Assembly (NCBI GenBank): GCA_020724415.1
Contig: DYHB01000014.1
Location: forward strand, 1 to 39,089
Direction of reading: 5' to 3'
From: Thiobacillus sp.
GTDB lineage: Bacteria > Pseudomonadota > Gammaproteobacteria > Burkholderiales > Thiobacillaceae
DNA length: 39,089 bases
In this document: positions 18,224 through 27,361 of the stretch, piece after piece
How positions within the stretch are numbered: the first letter of the stretch is position 1
How the letters are laid out: each line of letters opens with the position of its first letter
Translations under genes and position numbers: made by a program
The notes under the pieces: model-generated
Database searches by the model: none
Told to the model about the DNA's origin: nothing
The model's input: the letters and a program-made list of their open reading frames with translations, nothing else

Positions 18224-18706
18224 ATGACTTTCCGCCATCTCGTCCTGTCCGTCCTGTGTCTGGCCCTGGCCGCCCCGGCCTCGGCCCAGATTTACCGCTG
18301 GGTGGACAGCAAGGGCAAGGTGCACTTCTCCGACTCGCCGCCGCCCGACACCAAGCGCCTCCAGGCCGTGAAGGCGCCGTCCCGGCCGGTGGACGGGCAA
18401 TCCGCCCAGATGAAGGAGGCCGTGGCCAAGGCCCCGGTCACCCTGTACATCACCGACTGCGGCCCGGCATGCAGCCAGTCGGTCGCGCTGCTGCAATCCC
18501 GGGGCATCCCCCATTCGGCCCTGCGGGTGGATCAGGACCCGGAGGCGGCCAAGCGGCTCAAGCAGGTCGCCGGTGTGCTCCAGGTACCGGTCATGACGGT
18601 GGGCGGCACCGTCCAGAAGGGCTTCCAGGCCGAGCTATGGCACAAGCTTCTGGATGTGGCCGGCTATCCCAAAGCCGACACGACCGCCGGAAAAGAGCCG
18701 CAATGA
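18224..18706 (+). CDS. DUF4124 and glutaredoxin-like domain protein, exported
   Basis: A 160-residue protein. A signal peptide (cleavage after about A21) is followed by a DUF4124 module (QIYRWVDSKGKVHFSDSPP, 22-40), a linker, and a glutaredoxin-like fold from about 70 (PVTLYITDCGPACSQSVALL). The redox site is CGPAC (C79, C83), with three residues between the cysteines instead of two; the cis-Pro region is LQVPVMTVGG. It probably acts in the periplasm on thiols, but no substrate is known. GGAG precedes the ATG. Its stop overlaps the next start by four bases. Confidence 0.85.
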   Translation: MTFRHLVLSVLCLALAAPASAQIYRWVDSKGKVHFSDSPPPDTKRLQAVKAPSRPVDGQSAQMKEAVAKAPVTLYITDCGPACSQSVALLQSRGIPHSALRVDQDPEAAKRLKQVAGVLQVPVMTVGGTVQKGFQAELWHKLLDVAGYPKADTTAGKEPQ

Positions 18707-19065
18707 GCGACCGCGCCGGCGAGCTCCTGGAATTGTCCGAGGCCGTGCGCGCCTTTGGCCGGGAACGGGACTGGCATCTGTACCACTCCCCCAAGAATCT
18801 GGCCTCGGCCCTCATCGTGGAGGCGGCCGAACTGCTGGAGCCCTTCCAGTGGCTGACCCAGGAGGAAAGCCGTACCCTGTCCCCGGCCAAACGGGAGGCC
18901 GTGCGTCAGGAAATGGCGGACGTGTTCATCTACCTCATCAGCCTGGCCAACTGCCTGGAGGTGGACCTGGCCCAGGCCGCCCGGGACAAGCTGGCCATCA
19001 ACGCGGCCAAGTACCCCGTGGCCAAGGCCCGGGGAAACGCCGCCAAGTACAACGAACTCGACTGA
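18703..19065 (+). CDS. MazG-like nucleotide pyrophosphohydrolase
   Basis: A 120-residue all-helical protein of the MazG / dCTPase (RS21-C6-like) superfamily, which hydrolyses (d)NTPs to monophosphates and pyrophosphate in a Mg-dependent reaction and may clean non-canonical nucleotides. The metal-binding acidic motifs are visible: EAAELLEPFQW and EMADVFIYLISLAN (E-x-x-E and E-x-x-D type). The C-terminal KYPVAKARGNAAKY is typical of the short single-domain family. Its ATG overlaps the stop of the DUF4124 gene; the ferredoxin gene starts 14 bases downstream. Confidence 0.88.
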   Translation: MSDRAGELLELSEAVRAFGRERDWHLYHSPKNLASALIVEAAELLEPFQWLTQEESRTLSPAKREAVRQEMADVFIYLISLANCLEVDLAQAARDKLAINAAKYPVAKARGNAAKYNELD

Positions 19066-19079
19066 AGCCGACCACCGTC

Positions 19080-19394
19080 ATGAGCCATTTCAAGCACCAT
19101 CTTTTTTTCTGCCTCAACCAGCGGGAGGACGGCGGCGCCTGCTGCGCCGACCACGATGCCGAGGCAATGTTCGAATACGCCAAGAAAAAGGCCAAGAAAC
19201 TGGGTCTGCATGGCAAGGAAGGCCAATGCCGGGTCAACCGGGCGGGGTGTTTCGACCGCTGCGACCGGGGTCCGGTGTGCGTCGTCTATCCGGACGCGGT
19301 GTGGTACACCTATGTGGACCAGGCGGATATCGACGAAATCATCGAATCCCACCTCAAGAACGACGTGCCGGTCGCCCGGCTGAAACTGGATTGA
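19080..19394 (+). CDS. Thioredoxin-like 2Fe-2S ferredoxin
   Basis: A 104-residue protein of the thioredoxin-fold 2Fe-2S ferredoxin family (Shethna-type, as in Aquifex Fd4 and NuoE-like modules). Likely cluster ligands are C11 (FFCLNQ), C21 or C22 (GACC), C57 (AGCFDRC) and C61; C50 and C67 are additional cysteines. GPVCVVYPDAVWY is the conserved C-terminal strand. It may pass electrons to an unidentified partner. It follows the MazG-like gene and its TGA overlaps a TTG start of the next gene. Confidence 0.88.
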   Translation: MSHFKHHLFFCLNQREDGGACCADHDAEAMFEYAKKKAKKLGLHGKEGQCRVNRAGCFDRCDRGPVCVVYPDAVWYTYVDQADIDEIIESHLKNDVPVARLKLD

Positions 19395-20011
19395 CCGCCG
19401 AGCAACGCCAGATCACCACCCCCGGGGCGAGCATCGATACCCTGGTGGAAACTCCTCCCGGGCCGATCCATGGCCTGGCCCTGATCGCCCACCCCCACCC
19501 CCTGCACGGCGGCACCCGGGACAACAAGGTGGCCCACACCCTGGCCCGGGCTGCCCTGGGCTGCGGCCTGGTGGCCGTGCGTCCCAATTTCCGGGGCGTC
19601 GGCGCCAGCAGCGGAGCCTACGACCATGGCGTCGGGGAAGCCGAGGACCTGCTCGCCATTGCCCGGATATTGGGCACCGAGCTGGCCGCCGAGTGGGGGC
19701 CCCTGCCCTGGACCCTGATGGGCTTCTCCTTCGGCTGTTATGTCCAGCACCGGGTATCCCGGGATCTGGCAGCCGAGCGCCTGATCATGGTGGGGCCCGC
19801 CGTCAGCATGTATGCCTTTGGCCCACCCGACCTGCCCACCGTCATCTTCCATGGCGACCAGGATGAGTTGATCCCGGTGTCCGCCGTCCAAGCCTATGCC
19901 CAGTCCCACGACATCCCCCTGGAAGTCATCCCGGGCGCCAGCCATTTTTTTCACGGCAAGCTGGTGGACCTGCGCCAGCGGGTGGAGGCCCTGTGCCAGC
20001 CTCACCTCTGA
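19391..20011 (+). CDS. Alpha/beta hydrolase
   Basis: A 206-residue single-domain alpha/beta hydrolase close to the conserved 'dienelactone hydrolase/CocE-like' family of small proteobacterial hydrolases. The oxyanion strand [11 protein letters not shown], nucleophile elbow GFSFG, acid HGDQDELIP and catalytic His in GASHFFHG are all present. Substrate unknown. No ATG fits: I chose the TTG at 19391, which overlaps the ferredoxin stop (TTGA) and gives a complete domain. The 3' end overlaps the ABC ATPase start by 19 bases. Confidence 0.85.
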   Translation: MTAEQRQITTPGASIDTLVETPPGPIHGLALIAHPHPLHGGTRDNKVAHTLARAALGCGLVAVRPNFRGVGASSGAYDHGVGEAEDLLAIARILGTELAAEWGPLPWTLMGFSFGCYVQHRVSRDLAAERLIMVGPAVSMYAFGPPDLPTVIFHGDQDELIPVSAVQAYAQSHDIPLEVIPGASHFFHGKLVDLRQRVEALCQPHL

Positions 20012-20907
20012 CCCTGAAAGGCCTGACCAAGCGCTACGGCGGCACTGCCGTGGTGGACGGCCTGGACCTGGAGATCGCCCCCGGCCGATGCCATGGCCTG
20101 CTGGGCCCCAACGGCGCCGGCAAGACCACCACCCTGCGCCTGGCCCTGGGCCTGGTGACCCCGGATGCGGGCGAGATCCAGCTGCTGGGTCATCCCCTGC
20201 CTGCGAAAGCGGCACCGGCCCGGGCCCGGGTAGGTGTGGTACCCCAGGCGGACAGTCTGGACCCGGATTTCACGGTCCAGGAAAACCTCCTGGCCTATGG
20301 CCGCTATTTCGGGCTCTCCCAAAGCGAGATCCAGGCCCGGATACCGGATCTGCTGGACTTCGCCGGTCTGTCCGGCAAGGCGGACGCCCGGGTGCCCAGC
20401 CTGTCGGGGGGCATGAAACGCCGGCTCACCCTGGCACGGGCCCTGATCAACGACCCGGACCTGATCATCCTGGATGAACCCACCACCGGACTGGATCCCC
20501 AGGCCAGGCACCGGGTCTGGCAGGGCCTGCGCCAACTCACCGCCCGGGGCAAGACCCTGCTCCTCACCACCCATTTCATGGAAGAAGCCGAGCGCCTGTG
20601 CGATCGCATCAGCATCATCGATCGGGGCCGCATCATCACCGAAGGCAGTCCACGCGCCTTGATCCGGGATCATATCGACGCCCATGTCATTGAGATCCAT
20701 GGCGAAGAGCTGGCCGCCTGGCGCCCCCGGGCGGAGCGTCTCTGCCGCCGCTGTGAACAGGCCGGAGAAACCCTTTTTTGTTATACCGCCGAGCCCGAAA
20801 CCGTAATCGCCGAGTTGGACCACCAACCCGGTCTACGCTACCTGCACCGCCCCGCCAGCCTGGAGGACGTGTTTCTCAAACTCACCGGGCGGGATTTGCG
20901 CGACTAA
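19993..20907 (+). CDS. ABC transporter ATP-binding protein (NodI/CcmA-like)
   Basis: A 304-residue ATPase with Walker A GPNGAGKT (38-45), signature LSGGMKRR (137 on), Walker [13 protein letters not shown] (157 on) and the switch His in TTHFMEE. It resembles NodI and other ABC-2 exporter ATPases and pairs with the NodJ-like permease downstream. NodI/J-type exporters occur widely outside rhizobia; the cargo here is unknown, and nothing suggests nodulation. A GTG start overlaps the upstream hydrolase gene. A repeat block of about 95 bases separates it from its permease, which is unusual for this pair. Confidence 0.93.
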   Translation: MPASPLTLKGLTKRYGGTAVVDGLDLEIAPGRCHGLLGPNGAGKTTTLRLALGLVTPDAGEIQLLGHPLPAKAAPARARVGVVPQADSLDPDFTVQENLLAYGRYFGLSQSEIQARIPDLLDFAGLSGKADARVPSLSGGMKRRLTLARALINDPDLIILDEPTTGLDPQARHRVWQGLRQLTARGKTLLLTTHFMEEAERLCDRISIIDRGRIITEGSPRALIRDHIDAHVIEIHGEELAAWRPRAERLCRRCEQAGETLFCYTAEPETVIAELDHQPGLRYLHRPASLEDVFLKLTGRDLRD

Positions 20908-20914
20908 CAGGAAA

Positions 20915-20994
20915 GCAGTGACGGAGTGACATGGTGACGAGTGACAAAGTGACAGGTAGCCTTGTCACCCGTCACCCGTCACTTTGTCACTCAC
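20915..20994. repeat. GTGAC/GTCAC short-period repeat, copy 2 (inside the ABC operon)
   Basis: The left arm has five GTGAC words in 7-8 base steps (20917-20953); the right arm has four GTCAC words (20964-20990). A perfect 13-bp inverted repeat GTGACAAAGTGAC (20941-20953) / GTCACTTTGTCAC (20978-20990) would fold in the mRNA. It fills the gap between the ATPase and the permease genes. Confidence 0.88.
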
Positions 20995-21002
20995 ACCCCC
21001 CA

Positions 21003-21755
21003 ATGAATTTCTTTCCCGTCTGGCAGCGAAACTTCATGGTCTGGCGCAAGCTGGCCCTGCCGTCCATCCTGGGCAACCTGGCGGACCCACTGCTGTACAT
21101 GCTGGGCCTGGGCTATGGCCTGGGCCAGTTCCTGGGCGATGTAAACGGCGTGCCCTACCTCACGTTCCTGGCCGCCGGCACCCTGGCCTATTCGGTCATG
21201 AACAGTGCGTCCTTCGAAACCTTGTATTCGGCCTTTTCCCGCATGCACGTGCAAAAAACCTGGGACGCCATCCTGAACACCCCCCTGAGCCTGGCCGACG
21301 TGCTCCTGGGGGAATGGCTCTGGGCAACATCCAAGAGCCTGCTTTCGGGGCTGGCCATCCTGGCGGTGATCTGGGTCCTGGGGCTCCATGCCGACTTTGC
21401 CCTGAGTCTGTGGCTGCTGCCCATCATCCTGCTGACCGGGCTCTGCTTTTCTGGTCTGGGCCTGGCGGTGAACTCCGTGGCACCCAATTATGATTTCTTC
21501 ATGTATTACTTCACCCTCGTAATCACCCCCATGGTGCTGCTTTCCGGTGTCTTCTACCCACCGGACGCCTTGCCGGACTGGCTGGCCGGGTTCGCGGCCC
21601 TCCTGCCCCTGACCCATGCCATCGAACTGGCCCGGCCCCTGGTCCTGGGCCAGGTCCCTGCCCAACCCTTGCTCCATGTCCTGGTCTTGGCCGCCTACGG
21701 CGGCGCCGGCTTCTGGCTGGCGCTTCATCTCACCCGGCGACGTTTGCTATGCTAA
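21003..21755 (+). CDS. ABC-2 type transporter permease (NodJ-like)
   Basis: A 250-residue integral membrane protein with about six hydrophobic segments and the ABC-2/NodJ signature region (LLSGVFYPPDALPDWLAGFAALLPLTHAIELARPL). It partners with the upstream ATPase to form an exporter. The ATG at 21003 gives the usual N-terminus MNFFPVWQRNFMVWRK; an in-frame ATG 24 codons upstream lies inside the repeat block and would add a repeat-encoded, low-complexity extension, so I reject it. No Shine-Dalgarno precedes the chosen ATG because the repeat runs up to it. It ends 4 bases before trhP. Confidence 0.92.
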   Translation: MNFFPVWQRNFMVWRKLALPSILGNLADPLLYMLGLGYGLGQFLGDVNGVPYLTFLAAGTLAYSVMNSASFETLYSAFSRMHVQKTWDAILNTPLSLADVLLGEWLWATSKSLLSGLAILAVIWVLGLHADFALSLWLLPIILLTGLCFSGLGLAVNSVAPNYDFFMYYFTLVITPMVLLSGVFYPPDALPDWLAGFAALLPLTHAIELARPLVLGQVPAQPLLHVLVLAAYGGAGFWLALHLTRRRLLC

Positions 21756-21759
21756 GGCC

Positions 21760-23040
21760 ATGAACCTACGCCGTCCCCCCGAACTTCTGGCCCCGGCCGG
21801 CTCGCTGGACAAAATGCGGGCCGCCTTTCGCTTTGGCGCCGACGCGGTCTACGCCGGCCAACCCCGCTATTCCCTGCGGGTGCGCAACAACGAATTCGAT
21901 CTGGAGGGCCTGGCGACCGGGATCGCCGAGGCCCACGACCTGGGTCGCCGTTTCTACGTGGCCTCCAACCTGCTGGCCCACAACGCCAAGCTGGCCACCT
22001 ACCTGGACGATATGGCACCGGTCATCGCCCTGGGTCCGGATGCCCTGATCATGGCCGACCCGGGCCTGATCATGCTGGTACGTGAGCGCTGGCCGGACCA
22101 AGCCATCCACCTGTCGGTCCAGGCCAATACGGTCAACTGGGCGGCAGTCCGGTTTTGGCAAAGCGTCGGGGTGCGGCGCATCATCCTGTCCCGGGAGCTG
22201 TCCCTGAACGAGGTGGAGGAAATCCGCCAGCGCTGCCCGGAGATGGAACTGGAGGTCTTCGTCCACGGCGCCCTGTGCATCGCCTATTCCGGCCGCTGCC
22301 TGCTCTCGGGCTATTTCAACCACCGGGATGCCAACCAGGGCACCTGCACCAATTCCTGCCGCTGGGACTACCACGTCCATCCGGCCGAAGAGACCCCGGA
22401 AGGCCGGGTCCAGCCCATCCACCTGATCGAAGAGCGGACCCGGCCCGGTGAGCTGATGCCCATCGAGGAAGACGAGCATGGCACCTACATCCTCAACTCC
22501 AAGGATCTGCGCGCCGTGGAACACGTGGCGCGGCTGGTGGCCATGGGTATCGATTCCCTCAAGATCGAAGGCCGCACCAAGAGTCTCTATTACGTGGCCC
22601 GGGCCAGCCAGGCCTACCGCCGGGCCATCGACGACGCCCTGGCCGATCGGCCCTTCGACACGGGTCTCCTGGACGATCTGGAGGGCCTGGCCAACCGGGG
22701 ATATACCGACGGCTTCTTCGTTCGCCACAAAGACCGGGATTTCCAGAATTACCAGACCGGCGTGACCCGCCATGGGCGCAGCCAATACGTGGGGGATATC
22801 GTTGACTGGCAGGATGGACTGGCCGAAATCCGGGTGAGGAACCGTTTTGCCGTGGGCGATCGACTGGAAGTGGTACACCCCCAGGGCAATGTCGACCTGA
22901 ACCTGGCGGCCATGCAGGACATGGCGGGCCGTACCATTCAGGTGGCGCCGGGCAGCGGCCATACGGTGCGCATTCCGTTGCCTGCGCCCTTTGCCGGGGG
23001 CATGCTGGCCCGCTTCCTGTCGGATGAGGCGGGATGCTGA
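21760..23040 (+). CDS. trhP: U32 family tRNA hydroxylation protein TrhP (YegQ-like)
   Basis: A 426-residue protein of peptidase family U32. It closely follows YegQ, renamed TrhP, which works in prephenate-dependent 5-hydroxylation of uridine 34 in tRNAs. Motifs: PELLAPAGSLDKMRAAFRFGADAVY at the N-terminus and the Fe-S cysteine pattern C-x6-C-x15-C-x3-C in the segment around HGALCIAYSGRCLL and NQGTCTNSC; YILNSKDLRAVEHV and KIEGRTKSLYYVA are also family hallmarks. No true protease activity is expected. It starts 4 bases after the permease stop and overlaps the following small gene by 7 bases. Confidence 0.93.
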   Translation: MNLRRPPELLAPAGSLDKMRAAFRFGADAVYAGQPRYSLRVRNNEFDLEGLATGIAEAHDLGRRFYVASNLLAHNAKLATYLDDMAPVIALGPDALIMADPGLIMLVRERWPDQAIHLSVQANTVNWAAVRFWQSVGVRRIILSRELSLNEVEEIRQRCPEMELEVFVHGALCIAYSGRCLLSGYFNHRDANQGTCTNSCRWDYHVHPAEETPEGRVQPIHLIEERTRPGELMPIEEDEHGTYILNSKDLRAVEHVARLVAMGIDSLKIEGRTKSLYYVARASQAYRRAIDDALADRPFDTGLLDDLEGLANRGYTDGFFVRHKDRDFQNYQTGVTRHGRSQYVGDIVDWQDGLAEIRVRNRFAVGDRLEVVHPQGNVDLNLAAMQDMAGRTIQVAPGSGHTVRIPLPAPFAGGMLARFLSDEAGC

Positions 23041-23504
23041 ACCACTTCCTGCTCCTGATCACACCCGGCAAGGGGGCGACACTGCTGGCGATGGCCTTGG
23101 CCTTGGTCTCCTTCGTACTGGGATTCCTGGACATGCTGACCCGGGACATGGAATCCGCCAGCCTGCACATGCATCTGTCCCTCGGCATCATGGCCGGGCT
23201 GATGCTGCTGAAGTACTTCAGTCTGCATGCCGCCAACCGCATCGCCGAGGATGCCCAGAACAAGGTTCGAGCCCACCTGGCACGACGCGCCCAGCCCCGG
23301 CCCGCCACTCTTGCCCCGGATGCCGACACGGCAACCCCGGAACTGACCGAGGCAGAATTGCGGGCCATCGAGCGTGCAGAAATGCAACAACTCTCCGAGC
23401 AGTTGCGTGCCACCCTGAACAGCATTGCCCCCGACTCCCCCATACGCCCCAAATATGAGGCCACGGTGGAGTGGATCGAAAGGGTGATGCGCAGGGATGC
23501 CTAG
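23034..23504 (+). CDS. Small membrane protein of unknown function
   Basis: A 156-residue protein I do not recognise. Two hydrophobic segments (about 15-35 and 44-62) precede a charged, partly helical cytoplasmic region (about 65-156) with a Pro/Ala-rich linker near 90-105 and an acidic helix (ELTEAELRAIERAEMQQLSEQL). It starts inside the end of trhP (7-base overlap) and ends 21 bases from the convergent pyrC-like gene, so it is the last gene of the transcript that includes the ABC exporter and trhP. Confidence 0.75.
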   Translation: MLNHFLLLITPGKGATLLAMALALVSFVLGFLDMLTRDMESASLHMHLSLGIMAGLMLLKYFSLHAANRIAEDAQNKVRAHLARRAQPRPATLAPDADTATPELTEAELRAIERAEMQQLSEQLRATLNSIAPDSPIRPKYEATVEWIERVMRRDA

Positions 23505-23525
23505 GAACCCGGGTAGCAACCCAGG

Positions 23526-24806
23526 TCAGTGTCCGTCCCGAAAATCCAGATGGCCGTCGATGATGGCATAGCGCACCTTGCCTTGCAGTTCCATGCCCAG
23601 GTAGGGACTGTTCTTGCCCAGGCTGAGCAGGGTCCCGGGACTGACCGTCCAATGGGCCTGGGGATCGAACACGCACAGATCGGCGGGTCCGTCCACGGCC
23701 AGGACGCCGCCCTCCACCCCCAGGATGCCGGCGGGCCGTGCGGTGACCTTGGCCAGGGCCTGGGCCAGGGGCATGCCCGTCTCGGACGCCCACTTGAGGA
23801 CCAGGGGCAGCAGCAATTCCACCCCGGTCGCCCCCGGCTCGGACTCCTGGAAGGGCTTTTCCTTGGCGTCATCGTCCACCGGTGCGTGATCCGAGCAGAT
23901 GGCGTCGATCACGCCATCCTTGAGGGCCTGGCGCAGGGCATCCCGGTCCCGCTGACTGCGCAGGGGGGGAATCATGTGGCAGTTGGCATTGAAATCGGCG
24001 GTATCCATTTCCGACAGGTGGACATGGTGGATGCCTACGTCACAGGTGATGGGCAGGCCATCCGCCTTGGCCTGGCGCACCATTTCCACTCCGGCACGGC
24101 TGGACAGGCGACACAAGTGCACCCGCGCTCCGGTCTCCCGGACCAGCAGGAGGATGGTTTGCAGGGCCACCGTCTCGGCGGGTACGGGGATGGCGGGCAG
24201 CCCATAGCGGGCCGAGACCACCCCATCATGGACCACCCCTTCCCGGGACAGGTAATAGTCCTGGGGCCTCAGCCAGAGGGGGAAACCCAGGGTATAGGCA
24301 TATTCCATGGACCGCAGCAGGACCGTGGTATCCACCATGGGCGCATCGGTCTGGCTGAAGGCCACGCAACCGGCCTCGTGCAGTTCCCCCATCTCGGTCA
24401 GGCGTTCTCCCTTGAGCTTCCAGGTCAGGGCCCCCACCGGATAAACCCGGGGTCCGGGACTGTTCTTGGCGCGGAACTTGAGCATCTCCACCAGACCAGG
24501 CTCGTCCAGGGGCGGGTCAGTGTCCGGCGGGCAGGCCAGGGAGGTCACTCCCCCCGCCGCCGAGGCCCGCATCTCGGATTCCAGGGTGGCCATGTATTCC
24601 AGTCCCGGTTCCCGAAGACGAACCGAGAGGTCCACCAGGCCCGGGCAGACCACCAGGCCCCGGGCATCGATTTCCAGGTTGGCGTGAAAATCGGCCGGGC
24701 CTTGCCCCAAAGCCACGATGCGGCCCGCCGCGATGAACACATCCTGCACGCCGTCCAGCCCGCTGGCTGGATCGATGACGCGACCGTCCTTGATCCGGAT
24801 CTTCAT
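23526..24806 (-). CDS. pyrC': Dihydroorotase-like protein, probably inactive (PyrC')
   Basis: A 426-residue amidohydrolase-fold protein of the multifunctional dihydroorotase type. Active members have D-x-H-x-H-x-R at the first strand for the two metals; here it reads [13 protein letters not shown], so both His are replaced while the flanking VD and R-E-P-G are kept. A later site reads SDHAPV, keeping the Asp of the usual T/S-DHAPH but not the final His. This is the pattern of the non-catalytic PyrC' of Pseudomonas, which is needed to assemble aspartate transcarbamoylase with PyrB. Order and ATGA overlap with pyrB support that role. A separate, active dihydroorotase should exist elsewhere in the genome. 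Confidence 0.88.
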   Translation of the reverse strand: MKIRIKDGRVIDPASGLDGVQDVFIAAGRIVALGQGPADFHANLEIDARGLVVCPGLVDLSVRLREPGLEYMATLESEMRASAAGGVTSLACPPDTDPPLDEPGLVEMLKFRAKNSPGPRVYPVGALTWKLKGERLTEMGELHEAGCVAFSQTDAPMVDTTVLLRSMEYAYTLGFPLWLRPQDYYLSREGVVHDGVVSARYGLPAIPVPAETVALQTILLLVRETGARVHLCRLSSRAGVEMVRQAKADGLPITCDVGIHHVHLSEMDTADFNANCHMIPPLRSQRDRDALRQALKDGVIDAICSDHAPVDDDAKEKPFQESEPGATGVELLLPLVLKWASETGMPLAQALAKVTARPAGILGVEGGVLAVDGPADLCVFDPQAHWTVSPGTLLSLGKNSPYLGMELQGKVRYAIIDGHLDFRDGH

Positions 24807-25759
24807 GCCCCGCTCCCAGCCACCATGCTCATCACTGCCATCCGCACCGCAATGCCGAAGGTCACCTGGGGCAGAATCACCGAATGCTTGCCGTCGGCCA
24901 CGTCGGAATCGATCTCCACGCCCCGGTTCATGGGGCCCGGGTGCATGACGATGGCGTCCGGCTTGGCCCGCTTGAGCTTGTCCGGCGTCAGGCCCCAGTA
25001 CTTGTAGTATTCCCCGGCCGAGGGCAACAGGGCGCCCTGCATGCGCTCGTTCTGGAGGCGCAGCATGATGACCACGTCGCAATCCTTGATACCGGTTTCC
25101 ATCTTGTGGTGCACGTGCACCCCCATGCTGTCCACATCCCGCGGCAACAGGGTCTTGGGCGCCACCACCCGTACCTCCGGACAGCCCAGGGTGGTGAGGG
25201 CATGAATCTGGGATCGAGCCACCCGGGAGTGGAGCACGTCCCCCACGATGGCCACGCGCAGGTTGTGGAAGCCGCCCTTGTAATGCCGGATGGTGAACAT
25301 GTCCAGCAGGCCCTGGGTGGGATGGGCACAGCGACCGTCCCCGGCATTGACCACCGAGATGTGCGGCGCCACATGGCGTGCGATGAGGTGGGGGGCGCCG
25401 CTGGAGGCGTGGCGCACCACGAACATGTCCGCCTGCATGGCCGACAGGTTGGCCACGGTGTCCAGCAGGGTCTCCCCCTTGTTGGTGGCCGAGGTGGCGA
25501 TGTTCAGGTTGATCACGTCGGCGGAGAGTCGCTTGGCGGCAATCTCGAAGGTGGTGCGGGTACGGGTGGAATTCTCGAAGAACAGGTTGAACACGGCCTT
25601 GCCCCGCAGCAGGGGCACCTTCTTCAGTTCCCGCTCACCCACCGGGATGAAGGACTCGGCGGTATCCAGAATCTGGGTCAGGATGCGGGCCGGGAGACCT
25701 TCCAGGGTCAGTAGGTGACGCAGTCGGCCATCGGGAGTCAGTTGCAGATTGGCACTCAT
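24803..25759 (-). CDS. pyrB: Aspartate carbamoyltransferase catalytic subunit
   Basis: A 318-residue enzyme that joins carbamoyl phosphate and aspartate in pyrimidine synthesis. The carbamoyl-phosphate motif [13 protein letters not shown], the [16 protein letters not shown] loop, [11 protein letters not shown] and [11 protein letters not shown] are intact, so it should be active. The N-terminal part is slightly extended relative to E. coli PyrB, as in the PyrB partners of PyrC'. No pyrI regulatory gene is present. It overlaps both pyrR and pyrC' by four bases, so the three are coupled in translation. Confidence 0.97.
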   Translation of the reverse strand: MSANLQLTPDGRLRHLLTLEGLPARILTQILDTAESFIPVGERELKKVPLLRGKAVFNLFFENSTRTRTTFEIAAKRLSADVINLNIATSATNKGETLLDTVANLSAMQADMFVVRHASSGAPHLIARHVAPHISVVNAGDGRCAHPTQGLLDMFTIRHYKGGFHNLRVAIVGDVLHSRVARSQIHALTTLGCPEVRVVAPKTLLPRDVDSMGVHVHHKMETGIKDCDVVIMLRLQNERMQGALLPSAGEYYKYWGLTPDKLKRAKPDAIVMHPGPMNRGVEIDSDVADGKHSVILPQVTFGIAVRMAVMSMVAGSGA

Positions 25760-26256
25760 GCGGCCCCCTGATTCAGGCTCAGGTGCAGTTCACCCGCGTC
25801 ATCCCGAAGCAGGGCCACATGCTGGCCCGGGGCGAGTTCCAGGCGTGCCCCGGCGAAATCCGCGCAAATGGGCAATTCACGCCCGCCCCGGTCCACCAGG
25901 ACCGCCAGCCGTATGGAAGCCGGCCGGCCGTAATCGAACAGCAGGTTCATGGCTGCCCGGACCGTGCGTCCGGTGTAAAGCACGTCATCCACCAGCAGCA
26001 CATGGCGATTCTCCACATCGAAGGGAATTTGGGAGGGTTTGACCTCCGGGTGCAGGCCAATGCGGGAGAAGTCATCCCGGTAGAAGGAAATGTCCAGGGT
26101 ACCCGTGGGCAGGTCGCGACCCAGGCGCTCGGCCAGGGCCTCCATGACCCACACGCCGCCGCTGTGGATGCCCACGAAGGCACAGTCATCCTGCATCAGG
26201 GGGGCGATCTGGGCCACCAGGCGGTCGATCAGTTGGTTGGGGTTATCGATGTTCAT
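25756..26256 (-). CDS. pyrR: PyrR bifunctional pyr regulator / uracil phosphoribosyltransferase
   Basis: A 166-residue phosphoribosyltransferase-fold protein with the PRPP motif [13 protein letters not shown], plus ISFYRDDFS and the DRGGRELPI segment typical of PyrR. In Gram-positive bacteria PyrR attenuates the pyr operon by RNA binding; in pseudomonads a PyrR sits in front of pyrB-pyrC' and influences expression, sometimes without a clear uracil transferase activity. I chose the ATG giving M-N-I-D-N-P; an upstream in-frame start would run further into ruvX. It overlaps ruvX by 14 bases and pyrB by 4. I saw no clear PyrR-type RNA attenuator, since ruvX runs into the gene. Confidence 0.92.
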   Translation of the reverse strand: MNIDNPNQLIDRLVAQIAPLMQDDCAFVGIHSGGVWVMEALAERLGRDLPTGTLDISFYRDDFSRIGLHPEVKPSQIPFDVENRHVLLVDDVLYTGRTVRAAMNLLFDYGRPASIRLAVLVDRGGRELPICADFAGARLELAPGQHVALLRDDAGELHLSLNQGAA

Positions 26257-26668
26257 AGTGGGCGAGATAGTCCTGCAATATTTCCTGGGCCGCAAGACTG
26301 TCCAGCGCCGCCTTGCGCCTGTTTCCGTATACCCCGGCCTCGGCCAGCCGGGATTCGGCGGCAGCCGAGGTCAGCCGCTCGTCCACCAGGGCCACCGGCA
26401 GGCCAAAGCGACCATGCAGCTGATTGGCGAACCGGCGGCAGCGCCGGCTCATCTCATGCTCCTCACCGTCCAGTGTCATGGGCAGCCCAACCACCAAGGC
26501 CACGGGCTGCCATTCTTCCAACAGGCTGCGTACCCGCTCAAAACGGGCTGCGTTGGTTTCCTGGGCAATGGTTTCCAGAGGGTGGGCCAGACCGGTTTCC
26601 CAGTCCCCCACGGCCACCCCGATGCGCTTGAGGCCGAAGTCAAAGGCCAATAGCGCTCCCCGCGGCAT
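26243..26668 (-). CDS. ruvX: Holliday junction resolvase-like protein RuvX/YqgF
   Basis: A 141-residue RNase H-fold nuclease. It has [14 protein letters not shown] at the N-terminus, [12 protein letters not shown] in the middle, [11 protein letters not shown] and the C-terminal Asp in [16 protein letters not shown], which together make up the acidic active site. The family is implicated in 16S pre-rRNA 5'-end processing and in Holliday-junction resolution. It lies between yqgE and pyrR in the order common to proteobacteria and overlaps pyrR. Confidence 0.96.
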   Translation of the reverse strand: MPRGALLAFDFGLKRIGVAVGDWETGLAHPLETIAQETNAARFERVRSLLEEWQPVALVVGLPMTLDGEEHEMSRRCRRFANQLHGRFGLPVALVDERLTSAAAESRLAEAGVYGNRRKAALDSLAAQEILQDYLAHYEHR

Positions 26669-26719
26669 CGGTCAGGCCCCACGACGGCGTAGGCAGCGGG
26701 AACGATCCATGACCACGGT

Positions 26720-27280
26720 TCAGGCGTGTCCTGCCTCGTCGGACAGCATCGAGACATCGATGCCCAACAATTGAACGGCGGCGACAAAGCGTTCCTCGGG
26801 GGCCAGGTGGAAAATCACATCCGGGTCTGCCGGCACGGTCAGCCAGGCATTCTGCTTGATCTCGGATTCCAGCTGTCCCGGGCCCCAGCCGGCATACCCC
26901 AGGGAAACCAGCATCTGCTCGGGCCCCTGACACTGGGCTGTGGCTTCCAGGATGTCCTTGGAGGTGGTCAGCCCCACCCGATCCCCCACCTTCAGGGTGG
27001 AATTCCATTCCCCCACCGGCTGGTGGAGCACAAACCCCCGCTCCACCTGGACCGGCCCACCGAAATAGACGGGCCGGCCCACCAGGCGATCATCCTCCAC
27101 GGGGATGCCGATCTGTTCCAGGAGTTTGTCCATGGTCAGGTCAATCGGCCGATTGACCACGATGCCCAGGGCTCCCTCGGTGCCATGATCACAGATGTAG
27201 GTCAGGGTACCGGCGAAATTCGGGTCCACCATGCCGGGCATGGCAATCAGGAAATGGTCGGTGAAGTTGGCGTTTTCCAT
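26720..27280 (-). CDS. YqgE/AlgH family protein
   Basis: A 186-residue protein of the UPF0301 (YqgE/AlgH) family, whose molecular role is unclear although AlgH affects alginate regulation in Pseudomonas. Typical motifs: [50 protein letters not shown] and [15 protein letters not shown] chose the ATG at 27280 ([10 protein letters not shown]); a GTG seven codons upstream is less likely. A TACAAT box ends 7 bases before this ATG. It heads the minus-strand unit yqgE-ruvX-pyrR-pyrB-pyrC' and is divergent from the photolyase gene. Confidence 0.95.
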   Translation of the reverse strand: MENANFTDHFLIAMPGMVDPNFAGTLTYICDHGTEGALGIVVNRPIDLTMDKLLEQIGIPVEDDRLVGRPVYFGGPVQVERGFVLHQPVGEWNSTLKVGDRVGLTTSKDILEATAQCQGPEQMLVSLGYAGWGPGQLESEIKQNAWLTVPADPDVIFHLAPEERFVAAVQLLGIDVSMLSDEAGHA

Positions 27281-27361
27281 GACTGAAATTGTACCTCGCA
27301 CTCCATGACGAAAACTGCCGGGTCCGGTCTAAAATCCGGTCATTTTCCACAAGATCCTGCC

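Noticed and set aside
20931-21002. N-terminal extension of the ABC permease from an upstream in-frame ATG
   Set aside because: The extra 24 codons are entirely repeat-derived; the family N-terminus starts at the ATG at 21003.
19993-21755. Nodulation nodIJ genes
   Set aside because: The ATPase and permease resemble NodI/NodJ, but this family is widespread in non-symbiotic proteobacteria and no other nod gene is present.
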